Positions 8,126-16,778 are shown, counted from the stretch's first letter. The stretch is 64,000 bases of DNA from Haloarcula amylolytica JCM 13557 (GCF_000336615.1 NZ_AOLW01000015.1:268596-332595); one strand, 5' to 3'. Translations and numbers: made by a program. Notes: generated by a model from the sequence alone, not told the origin.

Positions 8126-8839
8126 ATGGCTATTCAGGGTTCACGGACTGACGAACCGGCCGGCTACACCTTCGACGACCTCGCGGTCGTTATGGGCACG
8201 TACAACGAGGAAGAAGCAATCGGCACCGTGCTCGACGACATCGCTGCAGTGACTGACGGGCGCGCCGAAGTCGTCTGTGTCGACGGGTCCAGCGACCGGA
8301 CACCGGAGATCGCCTGCGAGCACGGTGCTACAGTTATCGAACAGGAACCGCAGGGGTACGGCGTGGCAGTCCGCAAAGCCGTGCTGACACCGGACCGCCC
8401 GGTCGTCGTCACGACGGACTGCGACGATACGTATCCGATGGAGCGTCTGCCCGATTTCCTCGCGGAGATAAACGACGGGGCCGACGTCGTCAGCGGTGAC
8501 CGACTGTACTACGGGGCCGAACAGATGCCGGCGATGAACAAACTGGGGAACGAACTGTTCGCGCTACTCGCGAGCGTGCTCATGGGCAAGCGCGTCCACG
8601 ACACGACGACTGGAATGCGCGCGTACCGCCGCGAGGTCCTCCAGAAGATCGTCTGGACAGAGAACACCGGGCTCTCAGCCGAACTGCTCATGCGGCCGCT
8701 GATGCGTGGCTACGACGTGCGTGAGCGCCCCATCGCGTACGACGAGCGGAAAGGCGAGACGAAACTCGACCCGTTCTCCGGCGGGGCCGCCATCGCGAAA
8801 TCTATCGTCCGGGTTGCGCTCGAAGAACGGTTCCGGTAA
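8126..8839 (+). CDS. Family 2 glycosyltransferase (dolichyl-phosphate hexosyltransferase type)
   Basis: A 237-residue GT-A enzyme that moves a sugar from a nucleotide sugar, probably to dolichyl phosphate. The nucleotide-sugar fold is clear: VVMGTYNEEEAIGTVLDDI at the N-terminus, VVCVDGSSDRTPEIA, and the metal-binding TTDCDDTYPMERLPDFL (DxD). The C-terminal MRAYRREVL and LSAELLMRPLMRGYDVRERP are typical of DPM/AglJ-like enzymes. There is no C-terminal membrane domain, so it is peripheral. It stands alone between a regulator and the convergent minus-strand iron operon. A near-match iron operator lies over its promoter. Acceptor and sugar are not known. Confidence 0.9.
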   Translation: MAIQGSRTDEPAGYTFDDLAVVMGTYNEEEAIGTVLDDIAAVTDGRAEVVCVDGSSDRTPEIACEHGATVIEQEPQGYGVAVRKAVLTPDRPVVVTTDCDDTYPMERLPDFLAEINDGADVVSGDRLYYGAEQMPAMNKLGNELFALLASVLMGKRVHDTTTGMRAYRREVLQKIVWTENTGLSAELLMRPLMRGYDVRERPIAYDERKGETKLDPFSGGAAIAKSIVRVALEERFR

Positions 8840-8871
8840 CACCGCCGAAGCAGTCGACGACGGGACCCGGC

Positions 8872-9456
8872 TTATCGGTCGTTCGGTGGCTGCTGATAGC
8901 TACCCGTTCCGCCGGGGTGGCCCTGTGGATTCTCGATGCCGACGAGCTTACCGCCGGTCGGCGAACTGTACAGCGCGAACAGGAGGTCGTTGACGAGGTA
9001 GTAGCGGACGCGGTGCCTCGGGTCGCCATGTGGGTCCGGATCAGAGGCCTTGACCCCCATTCCCCGAAGCCTATCTTCTTGCGTCGCAGCATCGACCGCC
9101 ACGAAGTTGCTGTCTTCCCACTCTCGGGTGTACGCGTCCAGATCCGCGACTGCTGCCGCCATGTCCTCGGCTCGCTCGGGGTCTGCCTCGACCCGTCCGG
9201 CGACGTAGCTGTCGACGAATCCAGCGACGCCCGTCACCTCGCTCGGATAGACGATAGCGGCGACGGCGCGGTACGTCTCGCGCTCGTGGTCCCCGAAGCC
9301 CGATTCGGAACTGGCGGCGTCGGCCTCGGCTGACTCGGCAGCATCGTCGCTGCTCGACCTGTCCCAGGCGAGCGCCGCCGCGCCGCCGCCGACGGTGACA
9401 CCCGCCGCGCCGAGTGCTTTCAGTGCGTCGCGTCTGGTGAGTTCGTAGTCAGTCAT
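8872..9456 (-). CDS. Tat-exported gluconate 2-dehydrogenase subunit 3-like protein
   Basis: The 194-residue protein starts with a twin-arginine signal (LTRRDALKALGAAG) and has the gluconate 2-dehydrogenase subunit 3 fold (HERETYRAVAAIVYPSEVTG near residue 57, RVRYYLVNDLLFALYSSPTG, then a Gly/Pro-rich end). In known systems this small subunit helps export and mature a GMC-family flavoprotein encoded beside it. No such partner is present here. It is the last gene of the minus-strand run behind the GT39-like protein (9-bp gap), which itself is coupled to the Fe3+ transporter. The role is therefore open: chaperone for a distant oxidoreductase, or a repurposed exported protein. Confidence 0.82.
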   Translation of the reverse strand: MTDYELTRRDALKALGAAGVTVGGGAAALAWDRSSSDDAAESAEADAASSESGFGDHERETYRAVAAIVYPSEVTGVAGFVDSYVAGRVEADPERAEDMAAAVADLDAYTREWEDSNFVAVDAATQEDRLRGMGVKASDPDPHGDPRHRVRYYLVNDLLFALYSSPTGGKLVGIENPQGHPGGTGSYQQPPNDR

Positions 9457-9465
9457 CGGTGAGTA

Positions 9466-11472
9466 TCACGTATTCGCGCTTTTCGTGGTCGCGTTCATGC
9501 TGATGCCATCGCGATGCGTGCCCGGGACGTAGGCCGCTTCGCCGCCGCAGCGGCGCTGGTCCCGACAGACTTCGAGCCGCGGCGTCAGCGCCCGGACGCG
9601 TTCGTCGGTCTGCTCGACCGGGAGTTCCGCGCGGTACTCGAACCCCGCGCCGGTGCCGTAGTCGACGAACATAATCAGCGTCACCGTCCCGTCTTCCGGC
9701 GTCGGGACGCTGACCTGGTCGTCGATTCCGTCGCCGGTGAGCTGCGTCCGGTTCCGGTCGGTCGAGAGCTGCAGATCCAGCCGGTCCGTTCCGGTAACCG
9801 TTGCGTAGTCGTTCTCGCCTTCGCTCGTGAGCCGGATCGAGACCAGCGCGGCCTGCTCCGGAACCGACGCTGACACGTCCGTTTGGACCGTCTCCCCCTC
9901 CGCCACAGACACCGGCTGGAGTCGCGGTTCGACGGGCAGCCCCAGATACGGGACCCACTCCCCGCGGAACACGTAGCGGTAGTAGTCCCGCTCGGGATAG
10001 GCGTCGAGCACCTCGAACTGGCGGTGTTGCATCGCGTAGACAGTGTCGCCGTCGAAGCCGGGGTCGTTGCGAACCGACTGGAACGGGTGATTGAGCCAGT
10101 CGCCATAGGGTGTGGGAAGCAGGACGAGGCTGTTGTCGAGATCACGCTCCGAAAACGGCTCGTAGGCCTGCTCTAACTGCTGGGTCACCGCGTAGTTGTC
10201 CGAAACCGGCTCGGACGCCGTCGCGACGGCCGCGCCGCCGCCCAGCGCTGCGCCGCAGAGCGCGACCGCAAGCAGGACCGGACGGACCCGGTCGGCGCTG
10301 ACCCGCGCCGTGACCAGCCGCTGCGTCCACCGGGCAACCGCAACGACGCCGACGGCACCGAAAGCCGTCAGCGGGACGAGCATGTCGACGTGGTAGAACG
10401 GGCCCAGGAAGGCGACCAGGCCGTCCGTCGGGTCCGAAAGGTCTCCGAGCATGTTCACGGTGCCCCAGAAGTAGCCGTTGCCGAGGGAGACCGTCAGGAG
10501 GACGCCGGCAAGCGCCGCCTGTCGACCGTCTATCCCGCGGCGCACGGCAGCCCCGAGACCGACAGCCGCAGCGAGCGTCCCCAGCGGGCCGGCGACGACC
10601 CACTGCGTGAGGAGTTTCCAGAGGAGTTCGGCGTTCGCGTCCAGCGACATCGCCGGCGTAAACTCCCGAGAGTAGCCCAGAATCTCACGGTAGCCGAAGC
10701 CCAGTCCGTCCTGTGGAGCGAACACCTCATAGGGGAACAACAGCGCGGAGCCGGTGACGACGCGGTTGTAGGCAAGCGTCGCGGCGACGCCGGTGAGCCC
10801 GCCGACGGCAGTCAGCGACAGTCGCGTGAACCGCGCCGGGTCGCGCGTCCGGAGCGACCACAGCGCGTGCGCGATGAACGGCGTCGCAAACAGCACGGCC
10901 GTGTACGGCCGCGCGAAAAAGGCGATGCCAATGGAGAGCCCGGCACACACCGCTGTCTTTCGGCTCCCGGTCCGGTCGGCGTGGAGATACGCCGCGGCGA
11001 AGCCGAGGTTCCAGAGCGTCGTCGGTACGTACGAGAGGAACACCGAGGCGTCGATGAGAAACAGCGGCGACCCGAGCATGAGGACGGTCGCGACCACGCC
11101 GGTTCGAGCGTCGAAGGCCTCGCGGACGGTGTGGTAGGTCAGCGCTAGGACACCAGTCGAGATCAGACCCAGCGCGACGCGGTACCCGCCGAGCAGTTTC
11201 CCGACGGCGAACATCGCCGCCGGAACCGGCGCGTACTTCGGATACAACCGCTCGCCGTCGGCCACGAAGAACCACGGCCGGAACGATTCCTCGACCGGCG
11301 GGTAGATGAACAGTTGCCCCTCCAGCAACATGGCGGCTTGCTGGAGGTAGACGCCCTCGTCGTGGTTGGTGGTGTGGTGCGGGAAAACGACGTGGGCGAG
11401 CGTGAAAACGGCGACCCCGCCCAGCAGCGCCACCAGCCCCGCCTGTACCCCCGGCCGGCGCAGTCGCGTCAT
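9466..11472 (-). CDS. Polytopic ArnT/PMT-like (GT39-type) glycosyltransferase
   Basis: The 668-residue membrane protein looks like a lipid-linked-sugar-dependent GT-C enzyme. The first outer loop carries the family's acidic motif in HTTNHDEGVYLQQA (about residues 34-47), and about ten hydrophobic helices fill the first 420 residues (for example VALGLISTGVLALTY, SIGIAFFARPYTAVLFATP). The last 240 residues form a soluble, probably extracellular, beta-rich domain (SVPEQAALVSIRLTSEG). Its ATG overlaps the stop of the upstream iron ABC ATPase (ATGA), so it is translationally coupled to iron uptake. It may glycosylate surface proteins or lipids; acceptor unknown. Exported beta-domain function is inference. 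Confidence 0.82.
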   Translation of the reverse strand: MTRLRRPGVQAGLVALLGGVAVFTLAHVVFPHHTTNHDEGVYLQQAAMLLEGQLFIYPPVEESFRPWFFVADGERLYPKYAPVPAAMFAVGKLLGGYRVALGLISTGVLALTYHTVREAFDARTGVVATVLMLGSPLFLIDASVFLSYVPTTLWNLGFAAAYLHADRTGSRKTAVCAGLSIGIAFFARPYTAVLFATPFIAHALWSLRTRDPARFTRLSLTAVGGLTGVAATLAYNRVVTGSALLFPYEVFAPQDGLGFGYREILGYSREFTPAMSLDANAELLWKLLTQWVVAGPLGTLAAAVGLGAAVRRGIDGRQAALAGVLLTVSLGNGYFWGTVNMLGDLSDPTDGLVAFLGPFYHVDMLVPLTAFGAVGVVAVARWTQRLVTARVSADRVRPVLLAVALCGAALGGGAAVATASEPVSDNYAVTQQLEQAYEPFSERDLDNSLVLLPTPYGDWLNHPFQSVRNDPGFDGDTVYAMQHRQFEVLDAYPERDYYRYVFRGEWVPYLGLPVEPRLQPVSVAEGETVQTDVSASVPEQAALVSIRLTSEGENDYATVTGTDRLDLQLSTDRNRTQLTGDGIDDQVSVPTPEDGTVTLIMFVDYGTGAGFEYRAELPVEQTDERVRALTPRLEVCRDQRRCGGEAAYVPGTHRDGISMNATTKSANT

Positions 11473-12599
11473 TCCGTCGGGTACCAGGCCAGATCGTGGT
11501 CAGCGACCAGGTCGACCTCGACGGGCTGGCCTGGCTCAAACGTCTCGACGTGGTTGTGCATACAGTGGACGACGTCGCCGCTGTGGAGTTCGACCCGGTA
11601 GACGAACGAGGGGCCGTTGTACTGGCGATGGACGACGTAGCCGTCGGCCTTGGACTCGTTTGTTGGCATCGCCTGCAGATCGTCGGGCCGGACGAGTACG
11701 TCCACCATCGCGCCGTTGTACGCCTCGACCGGCCCGTTCAGCAGTTCCACGTCGAACGAACCGAGCCCGGTCTCGATGACGTCGCTGGTGACCCGGGCCG
11801 AGAGGAAACTCGCCTGGCCGAGGAAGCTCGCGACGAAGCGACTTTCGGGGTTCTCGAACACTTCAGCGGGGTCGCCGATCTGAGCGATGGTCCCGTCGTT
11901 CATGATGGCGACGCGGTCGCTGATCGACAGCGCCTCCTCCTGGTCGTGGGTCACAGAGATGGCGGTGACGCCGGCCCGCTTGAGGATCTTGCGGACCTCC
12001 TCGCGCATCTCGACGCGCAGGCGCACGTCCAGGTTCGAGAACGGCTCGTCGAGCAGGAGGACGTCCGGTTCCGGGGCCAGCGAGCGCGCGAGCGCGACGC
12101 GTTGCTGCTGGCCGCCGGAAAGCTGGCTCGGCATCTTGTCGTGATGGTCCGACAGGTCGACCAGTTCGAGCAGTTCGTCGACCCGCTCTCCGACAGCGTC
12201 TTCCGCCATCTCGGTCAGGCCGAACGCGATGTTCTCGGCGACGGTGAGATGCGGGAACAGGGCGTAGTCCTGGAAGACGATACCGACGTTGCGCTCCTCG
12301 GGCTTCCGGAACGAAGTGCCGTCGGCGATGACTTCGTCGGCGATGGAGATCTGGCCGTCAGAGGGGCGTTCCAGCCCGGCAATCATCCGGAGGGTCGTCG
12401 TCTTGCCGCAGCCAGAGGGGCCCAGAAGCGTCAGTAGTTCGCCGTCTTTCACGTCGAGCGAGAGGTTCTCGACGGCGACTTCGTGACCGTAGTCCTTGGA
12501 AACGTCGTCCAGTTCCAGGACGGTCCGGTTCGGGTTCGCTACCGCTGCGTCCACGTCGTCGAAGTCCGATGTTTGCTGTGTGCGTGTTTGTCGAGACAT
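11469..12599 (-). CDS. fbpC: Iron(III) ABC transporter ATP-binding protein (FbpC type)
   Basis: The 376-residue ATPase powers Fe3+ import. Walker A is LLGPSGCGKTTTLRMIAG (about residues 58-75), the signature LSGGQQQRVALARSLA, Walker B LLLDEPFSNLD, followed by SVTHDQEEALSIS and a C-terminal TOBE-like domain (VLVRPDDLQAM). I start at the ATG at 12599, which overlaps the permease stop as TAATG; the frame stays open upstream to 13310, but that stretch is antisense-like Arg-rich shadow of the permease gene. It is third in the fbpA-fbpB-fbpC order and its stop overlaps the next gene start. Confidence 0.93.
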   Translation of the reverse strand: MSRQTRTQQTSDFDDVDAAVANPNRTVLELDDVSKDYGHEVAVENLSLDVKDGELLTLLGPSGCGKTTTLRMIAGLERPSDGQISIADEVIADGTSFRKPEERNVGIVFQDYALFPHLTVAENIAFGLTEMAEDAVGERVDELLELVDLSDHHDKMPSQLSGGQQQRVALARSLAPEPDVLLLDEPFSNLDVRLRVEMREEVRKILKRAGVTAISVTHDQEEALSISDRVAIMNDGTIAQIGDPAEVFENPESRFVASFLGQASFLSARVTSDVIETGLGSFDVELLNGPVEAYNGAMVDVLVRPDDLQAMPTNESKADGYVVHRQYNGPSFVYRVELHSGDVVHCMHNHVETFEPGQPVEVDLVADHDLAWYPTE

Positions 12600-14221
12600 T
12601 AGCTTGTGTCCTCCCGTCGAAGAATGACCAGCATGGAGAGTCCGGAAAGGCCAACGAGCACGAGGGCCGGGACCGCCGCCTGTCCGTAGTAGCCGGCACC
12701 CTGGACGAGCCAGATGTACGTAACGAAGGTTTCGAAGCCCGTCGGGCGTAACATCAGCGTTGCCGGCAATTCCTTCATGGTCGTCAGGAACACCAGTGCG
12801 GCCCCGGCGGCGATACCCGGCGCGACGAGCGGCAAGACGACCTTCCGGAACGCCGAGAGCGGGTGGTAGCCCAGTGACCGCGCCGCCTCGATGTACTGCG
12901 GGTCGACCTGAAGAATCGAGGATTCGGTCGTCCCGACGGCCTGCGGGAGGAACCGAATCACATAGGCGAACACTAGCAGGATGACGCTCTGGTACAGGAA
13001 GGGGACGTACCGGAGCCCAAGGTACACCAGCGCGAGGCCGAGAACGACACCAGGGACCGCGTAGCCGACGTACGTGGCTCGCTCGGGAAGCGACGAAATA
13101 CCCGACGTGCCGCGCGCGGCGAGGTACGCAATCGGGAGCGCCGCCACGACGCAGATAGCGGCCGCGGCGGCGGCCAGGCCGACCGAGTTCCAGGCATAGG
13201 ACGCCTCGAACGCGAAGCCACCGCCGCTGTAGCCTGTGCCGGAGCGGAGGAGCCACTGGAGCAGGATGCCGATGGGAAGCACCAGACACAGGGACGCGAT
13301 GGCGCCGCAAAACAGCAGTGCCGGTCCCTTCCAGTATCCGAGCCTGATGAGACCGGGCCGGCGCGAGCCGCTGCTGACGTAGGCGCCGTCCCGGCCCGCG
13401 CTGAGCCGGGATTCGACGGCGAGGATGCCGAGCGCCATCACGAGCAACAGCATCGAGAGCACGGAGGCGTAGTCCAGTCGGCGCGCGCCGAACTCGTTGT
13501 AGATCATCCGCGTGAACACGTCGTACTGCATAATCGCCGGCGTTCCGAAGTCAGAGAGCGCGTACAGCGCCACCAGCAGCGCGCCGGCGGCGATGCCCGG
13601 TGCGATCTGTGGCAGCGTGACGCGGCGGAACGCCTCCCAGCGAGTGTGATTCAGCGTTCGGGCGGCCTCGACAACAGTCCCGTCGAACGACAGCAGCGAC
13701 GCGCGCGTAGTCAGAAATACGTACGGATACGTGAACAGTGTCAGGACGAGTATCGCGCCGTGCAGGCCGTATATCGTCGGTATTTGCTCGATACCGAGCG
13801 GCGAGAGCAGGTCCGCGAGGACGCCCCGGGGACCAAAGGCCGAGACGAACGCGAAGGCCCCGATGTAGCTCGGAACGACCAGTGGCAACGCGGACGTGAT
13901 CGTCCAGAATCGCTTGAACGGCAGATCGGTCTGGGCGGTGAGAATCGCCAGCGGGACGCCGATGAGAATCGACGCGAAAGTGACGCCAGTCACCAGCGCC
14001 AGCGTGTTCAGCGTCACCGAGACGGTCGTATCGCTTGTCAGCAATTCGACCGCACGCGCGAACTCGATTTCACCTGCCCTGAGAAAAATCCATACCAGCG
14101 GTGCCAGTAACAACAGCGAGATCGCCAGCGAGACCACTGCGAGCAGCGTGTGCGGCGACGAGTCTCGTTCCGACGTCGTCGCCTGCTCCCGAAGCCGCTC
14201 GTACCGGTCTTTTGTGCCCAT
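12599..14221 (-). CDS. fbpB: Iron(III) ABC transporter permease (FbpB type, fused double domain)
   Basis: The 540-residue permease contains two six-helix halves in one chain, as usual for FbpB. Two EAA loops are visible: VVEAARTLNHTRWEAFRRV in the first half and YIEAARSLGYHPLSAFRKV in the second. Helices include LAISLLLLAPLVWIFLRA near the N-terminus and ALVLVGLSGLSMLVIL at the end. The ATG lies one base after the stop of the binding-protein gene and its stop overlaps the ATPase start. It forms the inner-membrane pore for ferric iron delivered by the upstream lipoprotein. Confidence 0.94.
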   Translation of the reverse strand: MGTKDRYERLREQATTSERDSSPHTLLAVVSLAISLLLLAPLVWIFLRAGEIEFARAVELLTSDTTVSVTLNTLALVTGVTFASILIGVPLAILTAQTDLPFKRFWTITSALPLVVPSYIGAFAFVSAFGPRGVLADLLSPLGIEQIPTIYGLHGAILVLTLFTYPYVFLTTRASLLSFDGTVVEAARTLNHTRWEAFRRVTLPQIAPGIAAGALLVALYALSDFGTPAIMQYDVFTRMIYNEFGARRLDYASVLSMLLLVMALGILAVESRLSAGRDGAYVSSGSRRPGLIRLGYWKGPALLFCGAIASLCLVLPIGILLQWLLRSGTGYSGGGFAFEASYAWNSVGLAAAAAAICVVAALPIAYLAARGTSGISSLPERATYVGYAVPGVVLGLALVYLGLRYVPFLYQSVILLVFAYVIRFLPQAVGTTESSILQVDPQYIEAARSLGYHPLSAFRKVVLPLVAPGIAAGAALVFLTTMKELPATLMLRPTGFETFVTYIWLVQGAGYYGQAAVPALVLVGLSGLSMLVILRREDTS

Positions 14222-14222
14222 A

Positions 14223-15425
14223 TTAGAGGACGCCGGCGTCCCGAAGTAAGTCCACGGTTCCGGCCACGTCGGCCAGTTCGGTCAGATCGATGTCCGGCGG
14301 ATTCAGCTCGTCGATGCGCGGCAGGTCGCCGACCGGTGCGACGCCCGGAATCATCGGATACGCGAACGTTCGGGTGGCGAAGAACTCCTGGGCCTCCGCC
14401 GAGAGAACGTGCCGGACGAAGTTCGACGCCAGGTCAGCGTTGTCGGTTCCGTCGATGATTTCCAGCCCCGAGACGTTGACGAGCGCGCCGGCGTCGCCCT
14501 CGGTGAACGCGAGGCCGATGGGCGAGTCGTCGCGGGCGGACTGGACCCGAAGCGTGTAGTAGTGGTTGGCGAAGCCGGCGGTGAGTTCACCGTCGGCGCA
14601 GGCGTTGGAAACGCGGAACTCGTCGTCGTAGGTAGTGATACCGTGGTCCTGCATCGCCTGGAGCCACGACATCGTCTCGTCGTCGCCGCGGATGAGCCGC
14701 ATCGCGGTGACAAAGGACTGGAACGCGCCGTAGCTCGGCGCCCAGCCCATGCTGTTTTCCAGCGCAGCCGTTTCGGGGAACTCCTGGACCGTCGATGGGA
14801 TGTCGGATTCGGAGATCTGGTTCGTGTTGTACGGGATCGCCCGGGCACGCCCGGCGATGCCCACCCAGCGCCCCTCGCTGTCCTGGTAGGCCTCGGGAAC
14901 CGTCGAAAGGGCCTCTTCGGGGAGACTCGCGGTCGCCCCGGCGTTTGCCACCGCGCCGAGGGACCCGGCGTCGATGGACATGAACACGTCGGCGGGACTC
15001 GCGCCGGCCTCGTTTTCCTCGATAATCGTGTTCGCGAGGTCGCTGGAGGCTTCGAGCCGGTGGTTCGCCGAGAAATCCGGATAGAGCTGTTCGAGCAGAT
15101 TGATGAGGTCGAGATACAGCCCGCCCTCGCCACCGCCGAGATACAGCGTCAGTTCGCCGCTGAGGTCCGGCAACTCCTCGATGGAGGTGCCGCCGGGAGC
15201 GTCCCGCTGTTCCACCAGTGGGCCGGACCCACGGAAGTCCGAAAGGGAAATCTGCCCGACGCCGGTATCAGTTCCACCGTCGCTTCCACCCTCACCGCCA
15301 TCGCCACCACCGAGAATACCGGAACAGCCGGCAAGCGCTGTTGCGGCAGTCGCGCCGCCGAGAGCGAGGAAGCGCCGTCGAGACTGCGTCACGTTACGTC
15401 CTGCCGTGTCGTTAGAATCACTCAT
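14223..15425 (-). CDS. fbpA: Iron(III) ABC transporter substrate-binding lipoprotein (FbpA type)
   Basis: The 400-residue binding protein has a Tat signal (SRRRFLALGGATA), lipobox TALAGC (Cys about residue 34) and a Gly/Asp-rich linker. The mature part is an Fbp/FutA-like ferric-binding fold: LTLYLGGGEGGLYLDLINLL near residue 90, DVFMSIDAGSLGAVANAG, RARAIPYNTNQIS and GLEIIDGTDNADLASNFV. The shortened spacing of the start (operator 8-23 bp before the ATG) implies a nearly leaderless transcript that an iron repressor could block directly. It opens the fbpABC-GT39-subunit-3 operon. Transition-metal preference other than iron cannot be excluded from sequence alone. Confidence 0.92.
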   Translation of the reverse strand: MSDSNDTAGRNVTQSRRRFLALGGATAATALAGCSGILGGGDGGEGGSDGGTDTGVGQISLSDFRGSGPLVEQRDAPGGTSIEELPDLSGELTLYLGGGEGGLYLDLINLLEQLYPDFSANHRLEASSDLANTIIEENEAGASPADVFMSIDAGSLGAVANAGATASLPEEALSTVPEAYQDSEGRWVGIAGRARAIPYNTNQISESDIPSTVQEFPETAALENSMGWAPSYGAFQSFVTAMRLIRGDDETMSWLQAMQDHGITTYDDEFRVSNACADGELTAGFANHYYTLRVQSARDDSPIGLAFTEGDAGALVNVSGLEIIDGTDNADLASNFVRHVLSAEAQEFFATRTFAYPMIPGVAPVGDLPRIDELNPPDIDLTELADVAGTVDLLRDAGVL

Positions 15426-15432
15426 TGTTTGA

Positions 15433-15448
15433 TTTAGGGTTGCCTAAA
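15433..15448. promoter_or_regulatory. Perfect iron-type (DtxR/Idr-like) operator before fbpA
   Basis: TTTAGG-GTTG-CCTAAA is a perfect 6-bp inverted repeat resembling the core of the DtxR-family box. It lies between the RGP-like gene stop (15463) and the fbpA ATG (15425), in the core promoter. A degraded second copy (CTTAGGCCTTTCTAG) follows at 15452-15466. Confidence 0.75.
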
Positions 15449-15462
15449 CAACTTAGGCCTTT

Positions 15463-16626
15463 CTAGTCGTCGGCGGTTGCGGGGACCTGTTCCGTCGCGG
15501 CGGCGTCCAGTTCGTCGAGACATTCCAGCCAGTCGAGCATGAATTCGCCGCAGTAGTTAAGGAAGGCACCGTTTTCCCAGTCGCTGAAATCGCCGTCGGC
15601 CATCGCCGTGGCGATCGCGTCGAACACTTCGGCATAGGAGTCGGCGTCCGCGCCGGCCTCGTCAACGATCTCCCAGACGTGCTCGTTGAGTTCGAGCCCG
15701 TGGACCTCGTTGGTCAGGTCCGAGAACGTCGAGCGGGGCGCTTTGTTGTGCTCACAGAGGGGGTCGCCGTTGTAGATCTGCTTGCCGAGCACGTCACAGG
15801 CCCGCTTGAGGAACACGCCCGACCAGATGTCGTCGAAGCGGCCCACGTCCCACTCGTTGTCGTCCATCGGGAGCTGGTAGAACGCCGGAATCACTTCCCG
15901 GCGGAACGCGAGGTTCATCGAGCAGACGGTGAGGTACTGGCCCTCGGCGGCGACGAAGTCATCGCCGAAGTCCGCCTCGCTCGTCCGGGTCTGGGCCTGT
16001 CCCTGGAGGTCGCCGTCCATCAGGATACGAACGGCGTCGAGGTCCGGTACGTTTGTCCAGAGGCCTTGGGAGGCAACCACATCGTCGACCTGCGTCGCTT
16101 CCGTTGAAACCGTCTCGTCCATCGCGGCGTAGGGGTAGCCACGCGGGTAGAGACCGTGTTCGTCCTCGTTCTGGTAGAGGACGTTGACCCACTGCTCGTC
16201 GGAACTGACCGTCTCGATCTCGCCCTCGAATGCCAGGTTCGACATGTGGGTGCCGAAGAAGTCCGCGTCTTCGTGTGGCAGCGTGTCGTCGTCGATGAAC
16301 ACGCCGTACTCGTAGTCGTTGGCCCACATGTAGAGGAGGCCAAACGACGTCTGGGCGTGGCTCGCTTCTGGGATAAGGTGCGAATACTCGCTCGCGCCGT
16401 GGGTCTCGAACCACGCCTCGCGGGCGGTCCCGTCGTAGACGGCCCCGTCGACGCCTTCTTCGTCGAGCATCTGTTCCATCGCGTCGGTGTCACAGAAGTC
16501 CTCGGTGATGAGCACGACGAACAGTCGGTCCAGATCGAACCCGTGGTCCCGGGCGTTCTGGAAGTACGAACGCATGCATTCGTGGTTTCGAATCGTCGGC
16601 ACCATCACGCAGATGTCGGCTGTCAT
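15463..16626 (-). CDS. RGP-family glycosyltransferase (UDP-arabinopyranose mutase-like)
   Basis: The 387-residue protein resembles the reversibly glycosylated polypeptide family, known in plants as UDP-arabinopyranose mutase and often named alpha-1,4-glucan-protein synthase in archaea. Visible markers are the N-terminal ICVMVPTIRNHE, the metal-site YGVFIDDDTLPHED (about residues 107-120), CSMNLAFRREVIPAFYQLP and the family-typical VGRFDDIWSGVFLKRACD followed by a His/Lys segment (CEHNKAPRS). It lacks signal or membrane helices, so it is cytosolic. It precedes the Fe3+ transporter on the same strand by 37 bp and carries its own perfect iron-type operator. Whether it is a mutase or a transferase here is unknown. 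Confidence 0.82.
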   Translation of the reverse strand: MTADICVMVPTIRNHECMRSYFQNARDHGFDLDRLFVVLITEDFCDTDAMEQMLDEEGVDGAVYDGTAREAWFETHGASEYSHLIPEASHAQTSFGLLYMWANDYEYGVFIDDDTLPHEDADFFGTHMSNLAFEGEIETVSSDEQWVNVLYQNEDEHGLYPRGYPYAAMDETVSTEATQVDDVVASQGLWTNVPDLDAVRILMDGDLQGQAQTRTSEADFGDDFVAAEGQYLTVCSMNLAFRREVIPAFYQLPMDDNEWDVGRFDDIWSGVFLKRACDVLGKQIYNGDPLCEHNKAPRSTFSDLTNEVHGLELNEHVWEIVDEAGADADSYAEVFDAIATAMADGDFSDWENGAFLNYCGEFMLDWLECLDELDAAATEQVPATADD

Positions 16627-16642
16627 GTACTGGCCCTACCTC

Positions 16643-16658
16643 TTTAGGCCATCCTAAA
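16643..16658. promoter_or_regulatory. Perfect iron-type (DtxR/Idr-like) operator before the RGP-like gene
   Basis: TTTAGG-CCAT-CCTAAA is a perfect 6-bp inverted repeat. It ends 17 bp before the ATG of the minus-strand gene (16626) and overlaps the expected TATA position, the place where a bound repressor would block transcription. Confidence 0.75.
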
Positions 16659-16778
16659 AGATTTGGCGTTCTCACTTTGCTGCCCTCGTGAATCTGTTTT
16701 CCAGACATCATGTATCCCGAAACCGGAACACCATTATATTCTAAATCTGACGTTTAATGTTGTATTAGGAGAACTATT

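Noticed and set aside
12600..13310. Open frame extending the FbpC-type ATPase upstream by about 236 codons
   Set aside because: It lies antiphase over the permease gene and its residues are Arg/Ala/Pro-rich shadow; a clean ATG at 12599 overlaps the permease stop.
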